DNA of 64,000 nt from Salinisphaera sp040361255. Lineage in GTDB: Bacteria > Pseudomonadota > Gammaproteobacteria > Nevskiales > Salinisphaeraceae. The stretch is from contig NZ_APNG01000003.1 in the NCBI RefSeq assembly GCF_040361255.1, positions 1 to 64,000 on the forward strand, read 5' to 3'. The notes beneath the pieces are model-generated. The model saw nothing but the letters and a program-made list of their open reading frames with translations, was not told the DNA's origin and did not search any database. The position numbers and the translations under genes are program-made. Within the stretch, counting starts at the first letter, position 1. Each line of letters starts with the position of its first letter. Positions 36,467-45,172 of this stretch are shown in pieces.

Positions 36467-38041
36467 CTAGCGCTGCGGTGCTGGCGTGAAGGTCAATGTG
36501 TGGGTGCTGGCGGGCGTCTCGTCGTCGTAAAGCGCCACGGCGAATGTGTCGATATCGCCCTTGAGCGTGATCTGCTGGATCCACAATGCGTGCGTATCCA
36601 CGCCCTCGACGAGCATGCGATCGGCCGGCGTCAGGCCGTGGCGGCGACGGTTGCTCGTCACCGCCGAGCGGCCCTTGAAGGCCGTGGTGTTATCCGCCAG
36701 GTACAAGTGGGTATAGCGACCGGTCAATGTAACCAGCCAGCCACCGTCGATGGGCTCGGCCACGGCCTTGGCCGGCGCGTCCTCAAGATGGGTGGGCCCG
36801 TCGCGCAGCGGCAGGTCGACATAGGTTGGCCCGTCCACCGGCTGATAGCGGAATGTGGCCTCGGCTTCGGCGAGATCGCTCAGATCGGCACGGTCCCAGC
36901 CCAGCGGCAGCAGGCGCACGGCGCTGCTGTCTTGATCGCCGTAATCACGGCCGATCGAGTCGAGCACGAAGCCCTGATCGAGGGGTTCGCCGTTGGCATC
37001 GCGCAGGGTGAGCTTTGTCAGCGTCATCTGGTCGAGGTCGAGATTCTCCTTGTCCCGATGGGCAATGGTGAGCACCAGCGCGCCGTCTTCATCGTCCACA
37101 TGAAAACCGGTTTGGGCGTGGGCGAGCGGCTGTTGCGGCACATCCAGGGCCTCGCGCTCCGTCGCCTCGTCCGCGCGGGTCGGCAGGGACAGGTCGTAGT
37201 CGGGCGAGGCCGCCTCCAGGGTGTTGATCCGCAAGCGCCGCAGGCCGTCGCCCATGCCGCCGACCGCCGGGTTGTCCACGGCCTGCATGGTCATCACGAC
37301 ATGCTGCGTTTCGATGTGCTGGCTGTGCTGATCGCTGATCAGCGTCATCGCCCGGATCCAGCCGCTGTCGCGATCCATGAGCAGGCGCCCGCGCACATTG
37401 GTGAACCGTGGGTCGGTGCGCTCATCGGTCTGTGCCAGGGTCGCGGTCACGGTGTCGGCATCGACATCGGTCACGGTCAGGCGCAGTGTCGGCATGCCCT
37501 GAAAGCCGGCGATATCGACCTCGGCGCCCTTGCGCGCCGGTATCGGCTGCGCAAGCGCTGGAATGAGCAGCTGGCGCACGATCGCCGCCAGCGGTGTACG
37601 GTTGTCGTCGACCGCGGCCCGCCAGGCCTCGTTGTTGCTGACTTTTACCTGCGAGGCGGCGTCCTCGGCGTCAATCGCTACATCGAAGCCGGCCTGCATC
37701 AGTGTCGGTAGCGGGCTGTCGGAAAGCGTGGCCGGCTGGGCGCTGGAGAACACGACTTTGTCTTCGTTCTCGACACGCATGAAGCGCGGCGTTACATGCA
37801 GTTCGCGCGTGGGTTTGGTCGCGCTCACGCGATAGCGCAACAGGCTTTGGGCGACCTGCCAGTCGCGGTATTCGCCTTCGCCTTCGCTTAGCACACGCAC
37901 ACCGATGCGATACGTTTGCTGATCGCCCTTGGCGGGCTCGAAAGCCACGGTATCCGTGCTGGCAGACGCCATGCTTGCCTGGGTGGCGGCAACGAGCGCG
38001 AACAGCGCGGTCAGCGCCAACATCATTGTTTGCTTCGACAC
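36467..38041 (-). CDS. Exported family A protein A3 (short form)
   Basis: A 524-residue paralogue lacking the C-terminal Cys-pair domain. The N-terminal hydrophobic stretch (MMLALTALFALVAATQA) is followed by ASMASAS and may be a cleavable signal peptide instead of an anchor. Conserved blocks: FEPAKGDQQTYRIGVRV, YRVSATKPTRELHVTPRFM, LMQAGFDVAIDAEDA, PARKGAEVDIAGFQGMPTL, DSGWIRAMTLIS, LTKLTLRDANGEPLDQG and LLPLGWDRADLSDLAEAEA. It ends with THTLTFTPAPQR, exactly where the long paralogues pass into their linker. Start GTG with AGGGAG five bases upstream. It lies 34 bases before A4. Confidence 0.75.
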   Translation of the reverse strand: MSKQTMMLALTALFALVAATQASMASASTDTVAFEPAKGDQQTYRIGVRVLSEGEGEYRDWQVAQSLLRYRVSATKPTRELHVTPRFMRVENEDKVVFSSAQPATLSDSPLPTLMQAGFDVAIDAEDAASQVKVSNNEAWRAAVDDNRTPLAAIVRQLLIPALAQPIPARKGAEVDIAGFQGMPTLRLTVTDVDADTVTATLAQTDERTDPRFTNVRGRLLMDRDSGWIRAMTLISDQHSQHIETQHVVMTMQAVDNPAVGGMGDGLRRLRINTLEAASPDYDLSLPTRADEATEREALDVPQQPLAHAQTGFHVDDEDGALVLTIAHRDKENLDLDQMTLTKLTLRDANGEPLDQGFVLDSIGRDYGDQDSSAVRLLPLGWDRADLSDLAEAEATFRYQPVDGPTYVDLPLRDGPTHLEDAPAKAVAEPIDGGWLVTLTGRYTHLYLADNTTAFKGRSAVTSNRRRHGLTPADRMLVEGVDTHALWIQQITLKGDIDTFAVALYDDETPASTHTLTFTPAPQR

Positions 38042-38087
38042 GTTAACTCCCTGAATTCTGTTGGAACGTCGTTTCAGCGCCGCGCGA

Positions 38088-39698
38088 TCAGGGCGATTCG
38101 CGGCGTTCGAAGGTCACCCGGTAAGTGCGGGGTTCGGCAAAATCGGTGCGTTCCAGCGGATACTCGATCGGGCTTTGCTGGCTATCCACGCGCAGGTATC
38201 GAACGTCGGCCTGTGCGTTGTCGACCTGGGCCAGCAGTCGGGCCGCGCCGGCGCCGTACCATGGCTTTTCGGGCGCAATGTCGGCCATGACCGTTGCGCC
38301 GGGCAGCGCTCTGGCATAACTGGCGGCGTAGTGCACCGTTGCACTGTCCTGCAACCGCAGCCACCAGCGGTCGGGCTGCTGCGTGTCCGGCCAGGCCGCT
38401 ACTTTGGCCGTGCCGTGCTGGCGCTCGTGGGCCTCGCCGTCGAGCGGCAGGGTGAGATATTGCGACTGCGATGGGCGGTAGGTCACCGTCGCCTCGGCAT
38501 GGTCGATTTGATCGAATACGGACGGATCGTCACCGAGCGCCAGATAGGAATACATGCGCCCGTCGTCGAAGTCCTGGGTGTCGTAAGCGGGCAACATGGT
38601 TTGGAATACGATCGGCGGGTCGATCGCATGGCCGTCGGCATCGTAGAAGGTGATATCGCGCAGCGCGATCGTGAACAGCGGCACGCGCTGTTCGCTGTCG
38701 AGCCCCAGATGCAGATTGAGCTGGTCTAACTCCACGCTCAGCGCGGTCCTGGCCTTGTCCAGCTGGGGGTCGTCAACGGCCGGCGCGGGCTGAGTGGAAT
38801 CGCGGTCGCTTTCCGGCAGCTCGATCTCGCGGCCCGATTCGTCGCCGATGCCCCGGAACGGGTCCAGCAGCCCCCGCGCATCGGCCCGGGTGAGGTCGGC
38901 CCGACGCTGCGCGTGGGTGATGCGATCGATCGCGAGCGTGCGGCCGTCGCGTTCGACCACGTCGCGGCGCACCAGGGTGAGCGATTCCAGCCAGCCGTCG
39001 TGACGGTTCACGCGCATGCGACCGACAAAACGCAGCTCGGCCGGCTGTTGGTCCATATCCAGGGCCCGGGTGTCGGCCGTGGGTTCGATACGCAGGAGGA
39101 TGTTGTCGTCGTCGACGTGTGTCACGCGCAGGCGCATCGCACTCAGGCCGCGATAGGCCGCCAGTTCGTGCGTGGCGCCCACGCTTGCGTCGATGGCCGT
39201 CGGCAAGGTCGGAACGACGACCTGATCGACCCACGGGTTGCCGGCCGCGGCATCGAGTTTTTCACTCAGCGTTGAAAACGTACGACCGAATTCCGGGCCG
39301 CGTTGCGGGCGATTGTTTTCGAATGGCAGGTCCAGGCCACCGTGCATGACGGTCGAGAAATCCGGGCTCGGCGCGGCGTCGACGAGGTCGGTGGTCAGCA
39401 ACAGTTCGTCCTCGTTGCGGGCATGCACCAGCAACGGCTCGACGTGCAGTTGGCGCTTGTCGCCGAAGTCTTCGAAGCGGTATCGCATGACCCCGTAGGT
39501 CTGCACCCAGCGCTCGGGCGTGGCGGCACCAAGCGGGCGGACCGTGACGCGCTGACCGACGACATAATCGCTACTCGCACCCGCTTCGGGCGCGAAGCCG
39601 GCGCTGTTTAGTCCCGCCGGGTCGACGAACTCGGTCAACGCCAGTGCGCTGGCGCCGATTGCCACCAGAGCCCCGGTGATGAGGATCGCGCGTTTCAT
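38088..39698 (-). CDS. Membrane-anchored family A protein A2 (short form)
   Basis: A 536-residue paralogue, the most divergent of the five. One N-terminal hydrophobic segment (ILITGALVAIGASALAL), then FAPEAGASSDYVVGQRV, YRFEDFGDKRQLHVEPLLV, VMHGGLDLPFENN, HDGWLESLTLVRRD, ALRDITFYDADGHAIDPP and a modified LALGDDPSVFDQIDHAEA block where others have LPLGW. It stops at PRTYRVTFERRESP and so lacks the C-terminal Cys-pair domain. Its ATG overlaps the stop of A1 (ATGA), so translation is coupled to A1. No catalytic motif was recognised. Confidence 0.75.
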   Translation of the reverse strand: MKRAILITGALVAIGASALALTEFVDPAGLNSAGFAPEAGASSDYVVGQRVTVRPLGAATPERWVQTYGVMRYRFEDFGDKRQLHVEPLLVHARNEDELLLTTDLVDAAPSPDFSTVMHGGLDLPFENNRPQRGPEFGRTFSTLSEKLDAAAGNPWVDQVVVPTLPTAIDASVGATHELAAYRGLSAMRLRVTHVDDDNILLRIEPTADTRALDMDQQPAELRFVGRMRVNRHDGWLESLTLVRRDVVERDGRTLAIDRITHAQRRADLTRADARGLLDPFRGIGDESGREIELPESDRDSTQPAPAVDDPQLDKARTALSVELDQLNLHLGLDSEQRVPLFTIALRDITFYDADGHAIDPPIVFQTMLPAYDTQDFDDGRMYSYLALGDDPSVFDQIDHAEATVTYRPSQSQYLTLPLDGEAHERQHGTAKVAAWPDTQQPDRWWLRLQDSATVHYAASYARALPGATVMADIAPEKPWYGAGAARLLAQVDNAQADVRYLRVDSQQSPIEYPLERTDFAEPRTYRVTFERRESP

Positions 39699-42031
39699 GG
39701 CGTTTTCTCCGGGTCGTCGTTCGCGCTGGCCGCGTTGTGGCCGGGCCGGTGGGGCCAGCTTTTTTCGATCGCGGGCGGCTCGAAGGCGAGGGTGAGCACG
39801 CTCGCTACGTCGCCCCAGATTCGAATATGGCCATCCTCGTAGATGTAGTCGCGCAGCCCGTGCTGCGCGGCTTCATCGGCCCAGTCGGCGCCGCTGTATT
39901 CGCCGCTTCTGAGCATCGGCCGCAGCGGGCGGTCGTCGGCATCGAGAAACTGGACGGTGTCGAAATAGTCGCCTGCGGTGCCCGTGGATTGTGGCCAGCG
40001 TCCGGTCAGCTCGGGCAGGTCGATCAGCCAGGGGGTATCGCTGTCGACCGTCAAACGCTTCCATGTCGGTGTGCCCGGGCAGCGCAGAACGGTATCCAGG
40101 GCCAGATCGCTGACATCGGCATGGGCGCCATCCATGAGGGTCAGATGCCAGCGTTGTCGGCCCTGTTCGGCCACGGCGTCGGGGGTATCGGTCTTGCGCC
40201 ACAGGCGCGCGGGCATATCGGCGCGCTTGACCCAGGCGCTGATGCCGCACTGCGGATCCAGGCCGACGGGCACATCCAGACGCAGCCCGCCGCGCCCGTC
40301 GTCTTCGGGCGCGATATCGGCCAGCGACAGATCGCGTTCTGACAACAGCGGGGTGTCGAGATGGCGAGTGGAGTCCGGCCGCTGGTTGCGCGCGTCGTAC
40401 TGTGCGCCGACAAAACGCACGGTTTCGGTTTGTACGATCTGGCCGTTGTCGGCCGTCTGCAGGGGCAATTCCAGCGTGGGCAGCTCGGCTTCGATACGCA
40501 GCGTATGCTGCCAGGCGCGCGGGTTGTCGTTGCGCGCCAGCATCATCTGCTCGGCCGCGTTCCAGCCAGTGGTCGGATCGGCGAGCAGACCCTGTCCGGT
40601 CACGCCCTCGGGCAGTGCGCCCGGGTCCAGCCAGTAGAACGTATCGCCACCGCTGGACAGGGTGATCTGCCAGGCGTTGTCGGCGTCGGCGATGGGTTCG
40701 GCTATTGCCCGGGCGTCGCCGTTTTCGAGCACATGGCGCTGGTCGTCGAGCACGAGCGTGACTGGCTCGCCGGATGACCGCTGCCGATAGCCGATCTCGG
40801 CACGAGCCTCGGCAACGGCGCTCACGTCGTGTTCGTCCCAGCCCAGCGGCAGCAGATTGATCAGCCAGCCGCCGTCTTCCTCGCCGTAATACTGCATGGT
40901 ATCGAAGGCAAGAAAGTCGGGCAGGCGCTCGCCGTGGGCGTCGTAGAGCGCCACGTCTTGCACTTCGATACTGCCATAGGGCAGTTCTCGGGCATTGCCG
41001 CCATCCAGATAGAGCATGACCCCGCCCGGATAGGCGCTGAGCTCCTGCGCGGCCTCGGGCGGATCGAAGCGATCCGGCGGGGTATACATGGGCGGCGGCA
41101 AGAAGGCGCTGCTGTACTGCGCCAGCATCAGCTCGCTGCCTTCGGTAAAGGCGTTGGGCAGACGGGCAAAACCGTCCAGCGATGCTGTCACCGAGCCGGC
41201 CGTGAGGTTGTCGCGGCGATGCGCATAGGTGATCGAGCGCATGGTCGCGGCCTTGTCGTTCGCGGCCATGCGCAGGCGTGTGACCAGGGTCATATCCTCG
41301 ATCCAGCCGTGTTTGCGTTCCACGGTCATGCGGGCCGATACGTGCACATCGGACACGTCGATCGGTGTGTCGGGTGGCGCCAGACGCTGAATGAGCGATG
41401 CATCGGCGGCCAGGGTATCGATCTGGCCTTCCACACGCAGCCAGGCGTGCGCGTCGTCGAGCGCGTCGACGGTGAGCGTGAGCCCTTCAAAACCCTGGAA
41501 GTTGTCGAGCGTGGTCGTGGCACCTTGCCGCGCAACCACGCCCGGCGGCACCGCGGGGCCGAGCATGGCCTGGGCCAGGGGATTCTCGGCCACCTTTTCG
41601 AATTGTTCGGACAGACGTTCGAAGGCGGCCGCGTTGACCGGCTGCATGTGCAACTGGCCATTGTCGGCCAGCGTCACGTCGAAGCCGTCGCGCAGCGCCT
41701 CGGCGACCTCGCGATCGCGCCCGCCGAGATCGGCGCTGGCCAGCACCGGTTGGTCGTTAACGGTCAGATTGAGCAGGTCGATTCCGGCATGCAGGTGCAG
41801 CGGGCTGCGCTCGGTCACGCCATAGGTCACGATCCCGTGGCTTTGCACTGTGTGGTCGAGTTCGCGCCCGTCGATATCGACGACCACCCGGTTGCCGACA
41901 CGATAATGATGCGATTCGCCCGAGGCCGGATCGAAAACGAGACGCGGTTCACGCGGCGCCATCACGATATAGACCGCGGCACCGGCTGCGACGACGCCAA
42001 GCGCGCCTGCAATCCATCGACGTATGTTCAT
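39695..42031 (-). CDS. Membrane-anchored family A protein A1 (long form, first gene of the cluster)
   Basis: A 778-residue paralogue. Membrane segment at residues 6-25 (WIAGALGVVAAGAAVYIVMA), then FDPASGESHHYRVGNRVV, ALRDGFDVTLADNGQLHM, ATTTLDNFQGFEGLTL, KHGWIEDMTLVTR, VQDVALYDAHGERLPDF and LLPLGWDEHDVSAVAEARA. The C-terminal domain holds Cys in DPQCGISAW and TVLRCPGTPTWKR, DSDTPWLIDLPEL, YFDTVQFLDADDRPLRPM and EDGHIRIWGDV. The start may be the GTG at 42034 or the ATG next to it; no Shine-Dalgarno is visible. As the first gene after a 260-bp divergent gap it probably carries the promoter for the whole A/B cluster. Function unknown. Confidence 0.77.
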   Translation of the reverse strand: MNIRRWIAGALGVVAAGAAVYIVMAPREPRLVFDPASGESHHYRVGNRVVVDIDGRELDHTVQSHGIVTYGVTERSPLHLHAGIDLLNLTVNDQPVLASADLGGRDREVAEALRDGFDVTLADNGQLHMQPVNAAAFERLSEQFEKVAENPLAQAMLGPAVPPGVVARQGATTTLDNFQGFEGLTLTVDALDDAHAWLRVEGQIDTLAADASLIQRLAPPDTPIDVSDVHVSARMTVERKHGWIEDMTLVTRLRMAANDKAATMRSITYAHRRDNLTAGSVTASLDGFARLPNAFTEGSELMLAQYSSAFLPPPMYTPPDRFDPPEAAQELSAYPGGVMLYLDGGNARELPYGSIEVQDVALYDAHGERLPDFLAFDTMQYYGEEDGGWLINLLPLGWDEHDVSAVAEARAEIGYRQRSSGEPVTLVLDDQRHVLENGDARAIAEPIADADNAWQITLSSGGDTFYWLDPGALPEGVTGQGLLADPTTGWNAAEQMMLARNDNPRAWQHTLRIEAELPTLELPLQTADNGQIVQTETVRFVGAQYDARNQRPDSTRHLDTPLLSERDLSLADIAPEDDGRGGLRLDVPVGLDPQCGISAWVKRADMPARLWRKTDTPDAVAEQGRQRWHLTLMDGAHADVSDLALDTVLRCPGTPTWKRLTVDSDTPWLIDLPELTGRWPQSTGTAGDYFDTVQFLDADDRPLRPMLRSGEYSGADWADEAAQHGLRDYIYEDGHIRIWGDVASVLTLAFEPPAIEKSWPHRPGHNAASANDDPEKTP

Positions 42032-42272
42032 CACGCGCTATAACGTTCAAATCGAGAGCGGCGCCATAAAAGGCGACAAGCGTTCGACGGTTTTCGTGTA
42101 TCGCTCGTACCACGCAAACTGGCGAGCATCGCCGGCGTGCCACGATTGGATGCGCAGTGGCGCTAACAGCATGACTACGCCGCTTGGCCGACTGCGATTA
42201 GATGTATGATCTATGACGAAAAATGATAGCAAGGCCGGGTAAATTGTTGTATGAAAACGCAATTGAATAAAT

Positions 42273-42289
42273 GCGCAATTAGATTGCGC
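42273..42289. promoter_or_regulatory. Perfect palindrome before the acetyltransferase gene
   Basis: GCGCAAT-TAG-ATTGCGC is a perfect 7-bp inverted repeat ending five bases before the GNAT start codon. A further GCAATT lies at about 42259, so similar half-sites are repeated in this AT-rich gap. It could be an operator or fold over the ribosome-binding region. Confidence 0.4.
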
Positions 42290-42294
42290 GCAAT

Positions 42295-42888
42295 ATGAAT
42301 CGCTGGATCGAGCCCACCACGCTCAAGGGTGAGCGAGTGGTGCTGGAGCCGCTCACGCACGCGCATGCGCCCGCGCTGGCCGAAGCGGTCGCCGACGGCG
42401 AGCTGTGGAAGCTGTGGTACACCTTCGTGCCGACGCCGGACGCCGTTGCTGGCTATATCGAGACAGCGCACGCCGAGCAGGCCGCCGGCGGGCTGGCTTT
42501 TGCGGTACGCGATCGTGCCAGCGATACGGTGATCGGTTCGACGCGTTTGTGCCATGTGGACGCCAGCAACCGGCGGGCCGAGATCGGCTATACCTGGTAT
42601 GCCCGACGTTTTCAGCGCACCGCAATCAATACCGAATGCAAGCGGCTCATGCTCGCCCATGCCTTCGAAACCCTGGATGCAATCGCAATCGAGTTCCGGA
42701 CCCATTGGCACAATCGCGCCTCGCGGGCGGCGATCGCGCGCCTGGGCGCCAAGCAGGATGGCGTGCTACGCAATCATCAGATCAGCGCCGACGGCAGTCT
42801 GCGAGACACCGTCGTGTTTTCGATTCTGGCGCATGAGTGGCCGGCGGTCCGGCAGAACCTGGATTTCCAGCTCGAACGCCATGGCTGA
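42295..42888 (+). CDS. GNAT-family N-acetyltransferase (RimJ/RimL-like)
   Basis: A 197-residue acetyltransferase of the RimJ/RimL type. Family features: TLKGERVVLEPLTHAHAPAL at the start, FAVRDRASDTVIGSTRL, the central RRAEIGYTWYARRFQRTAIN (acetyl-CoA loop region) and the helix and strand HNRASRAAIARLGAKQDGVLRNH. These proteins acetylate amino groups of protein N-termini, antibiotics or metabolites; the target here is unknown. No Shine-Dalgarno is visible, and a perfect palindrome lies just upstream of the start. It diverges from the family A/B cluster and converges on the siderophore receptor gene. Confidence 0.88.
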   Translation: MNRWIEPTTLKGERVVLEPLTHAHAPALAEAVADGELWKLWYTFVPTPDAVAGYIETAHAEQAAGGLAFAVRDRASDTVIGSTRLCHVDASNRRAEIGYTWYARRFQRTAINTECKRLMLAHAFETLDAIAIEFRTHWHNRASRAAIARLGAKQDGVLRNHQISADGSLRDTVVFSILAHEWPAVRQNLDFQLERHG

Positions 42889-42927
42889 AGCCGACCCGCT
42901 GTGCCGCGGGCCGGCGTGTATCGCGTG

Positions 42928-45123
42928 CTACCAGCGATAGGTGAGGCTGCCCACCACGCTGCGCGGTACGCCGTAGTTGCAGAATGACGTTGCCTGCGCG
43001 CCGTCGCAGTAGAGTTTGACCTCGTCGAAGATATTGCGACCCGACAGCTGTAGCGTGACGTCGTCGAACTGATACCGGATCGCTGCATCCACCAGCGTAG
43101 CTGACGGATAGCGGCTCTCGTTGGCGGCATCGGCGTATGACGAGCTGGTGTAGCGCAGGCCGGCGCCGACGCCCAGCCCGTCGAGCGTGGGCTGCTGGAA
43201 ACTATAGTCCAGCCACAGCTTGGCCAGATGATCCGGTCGGTCGGGCACGCGATTGCCGTTGGTGGTCTGACTGCCGCCGGCTTCGACCACCTCGACCTCG
43301 TTGTAGGTGTAGCTGGCGATCGCCTTGAGTCCGGCGCTCAGGTCCAGCTGTGCCGAGGCTTCTGCGCCGCGTGAGCGTGTCTCGCCGATCTGGCTCTGGA
43401 TGGTCGGGTTGCTGGGCAGTGCCACCGTTTCGTTCTGGCGCGTGATCTCGAATGCGGCGAGTTCGAAGGAGGCATTCCAGCCGTCGGGGCGATAGCGAAT
43501 ACCGGCTTCGTATTGTTCGCCGCTGATGGGGTCGAGGCTTTCGCCGGTGACCTCGTTGACGCCGTACTGGGGGACGAAGGATTCGCTGTAGCTGACATAC
43601 GGGGCCAGCCCGTTATCGGCGAGATAGACCAGGCCCGCGCGCCAGGTCAGTTCGTTCTGATCGTTCTTGTCGGCGCCCAGCGAGCGCTCGTCGACCCAGT
43701 CCTGGCGGGCGCCGACGGTCAATGCCCAGCGCTCGGCGAACTTCATGTGATCCTGCACATAAAGCCCGTACTGGTTGGCGTCGGTGGCGTTGCGGTTGGT
43801 GGCCTCGGGAATGGCAAACGATTGCGTGTAATCCGGATCGTAGAGATCGAGGTCCGGCACCGGTGCCTGGTTGCTCAGGCGCAGAAAGCCGGAGGTGCGG
43901 CTGTCGTAATCCAGGCTCTTGTAATCGAAGCCGACCAGCAGGCTGTGGTCGATACCGCCGAGTTCGACGTCGGCCAGCAGGCGTTGATCGGCGGTGAGGG
44001 TGTCGGCATCGTCGTAGCGCACGCGAATATCGCGCTCAAGCGTGGTGAGATCGGCGTTGAACGGATCGGCGGTGAAATAGTTGCGGAACACGTCGACCAC
44101 GTCGTAATCGATCTGGCGATACCGCACGTTCTGCTCGAAGCTGAGATGGTCGTTGATCAGATGCTCGAACAGATAGCCGACTTCCCAGATTTCCGAATCG
44201 TAGCCGCCGAGCCCCGGTTGGCCGATATAGCGATCGCGGGGAATGCGCTCTCCGGTCGTGGGATTGGGCCGCTTGGTGCCGGCCAGCGGAAAGCCTGTCC
44301 AGTAATAGTCCGACTCGCTCTTCTGGTAACGCGCCAGCAGGGTGAGTTCGGTGCCCGCGCTCGGCGTCCACGACAGCGCGGGCGCGAGATAGACCCGATC
44401 GTCGTCGATATAGTCGATGGGCGTACCCGAATCCTGCACCAGGCCGGTAAGCCGGTAGCGCCAGCGCCCGGCGTCGTCGAGGGCTTCGCTGACGTCGCCC
44501 TTGAGCTGCTTGTGGTGGAAGGTGCCCATTTCCAGGCCGATTTCGTGCAGGGGCGTATCGGTGGGGCGCTTGGTGACCAGATTGATGATGCCGCCGGGCT
44601 GGCCCTGGCCATAGAGCACCGAGGCCGGGCCGCGCAGCACCTCGATACGCTCCACGCCATAGGCCTCGATCGGTGCATCGTAGGGCAGACCGGCGAACAG
44701 CCGGGTGCCATCGCGATAGGTCGCATCGGCGGCAGAAAACCCACGGATACGGATGCCGTTACTGTCGATTACGTCGTTGTTGACGCTGTCGTCGGTATCC
44801 ACGCCCGGCGCGTATTCGACCGCTTCGGTGAGCGTATCCGCACCGCGGTCCTCGATCTGCTCGCGGCCGATGACGCTGACCGACTGCGGGGACTCGATGA
44901 GCGGAATATCGGTCTTGGTCGCCGTGGCGCTGCGCTCGGCCACATAGCCTTCGACCGGCGCATAGGCGCTTTCCACGCCGGCGCCCTGGATATCGATAGG
45001 CGCCAGCGGCACGGGCTGGCTGTCATCAGCGAGCGCGCCGGTCGCCGCGAATACCAGTGAAAGCGCGCCGGTCAGGCGTCGATTGATCCGTCGTCGATGT
45101 GGGCCGGCGAGTCGGTCGGTCAT
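42928..45123 (-). CDS. TonB-dependent siderophore receptor
   Basis: A 731-residue outer-membrane ferric-siderophore receptor (FhuA/FoxA-like group). The signal peptide follows an Arg-rich n-region (RRRINRRLTGALSLVFAATGALA). The plug has the family motifs TKTDIPLIESPQSVSVIG, GADTLTEAVEYAPGV, GIRIRGFS and ERIEVLRGPASVLYGQGQPGG. The barrel ends in LTYRW, with terminal Trp. The ATG at 45123 is preceded by GGGGG at a good distance; upstream codons overlap the reductase gene. It follows the PepSY/flavodoxin reductase gene by 49 bases, and both are expected to be controlled by the Fur box at 47968. The siderophore is unknown; hydroxamates are common for this group. Confidence 0.92.
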   Translation of the reverse strand: MTDRLAGPHRRRINRRLTGALSLVFAATGALADDSQPVPLAPIDIQGAGVESAYAPVEGYVAERSATATKTDIPLIESPQSVSVIGREQIEDRGADTLTEAVEYAPGVDTDDSVNNDVIDSNGIRIRGFSAADATYRDGTRLFAGLPYDAPIEAYGVERIEVLRGPASVLYGQGQPGGIINLVTKRPTDTPLHEIGLEMGTFHHKQLKGDVSEALDDAGRWRYRLTGLVQDSGTPIDYIDDDRVYLAPALSWTPSAGTELTLLARYQKSESDYYWTGFPLAGTKRPNPTTGERIPRDRYIGQPGLGGYDSEIWEVGYLFEHLINDHLSFEQNVRYRQIDYDVVDVFRNYFTADPFNADLTTLERDIRVRYDDADTLTADQRLLADVELGGIDHSLLVGFDYKSLDYDSRTSGFLRLSNQAPVPDLDLYDPDYTQSFAIPEATNRNATDANQYGLYVQDHMKFAERWALTVGARQDWVDERSLGADKNDQNELTWRAGLVYLADNGLAPYVSYSESFVPQYGVNEVTGESLDPISGEQYEAGIRYRPDGWNASFELAAFEITRQNETVALPSNPTIQSQIGETRSRGAEASAQLDLSAGLKAIASYTYNEVEVVEAGGSQTTNGNRVPDRPDHLAKLWLDYSFQQPTLDGLGVGAGLRYTSSSYADAANESRYPSATLVDAAIRYQFDDVTLQLSGRNIFDEVKLYCDGAQATSFCNYGVPRSVVGSLTYRW

Positions 45124-45172
45124 GCGTCCCCCTTTTTTGAATGATGGCGATGCGGGTTCGGGTAGCGGTGGG

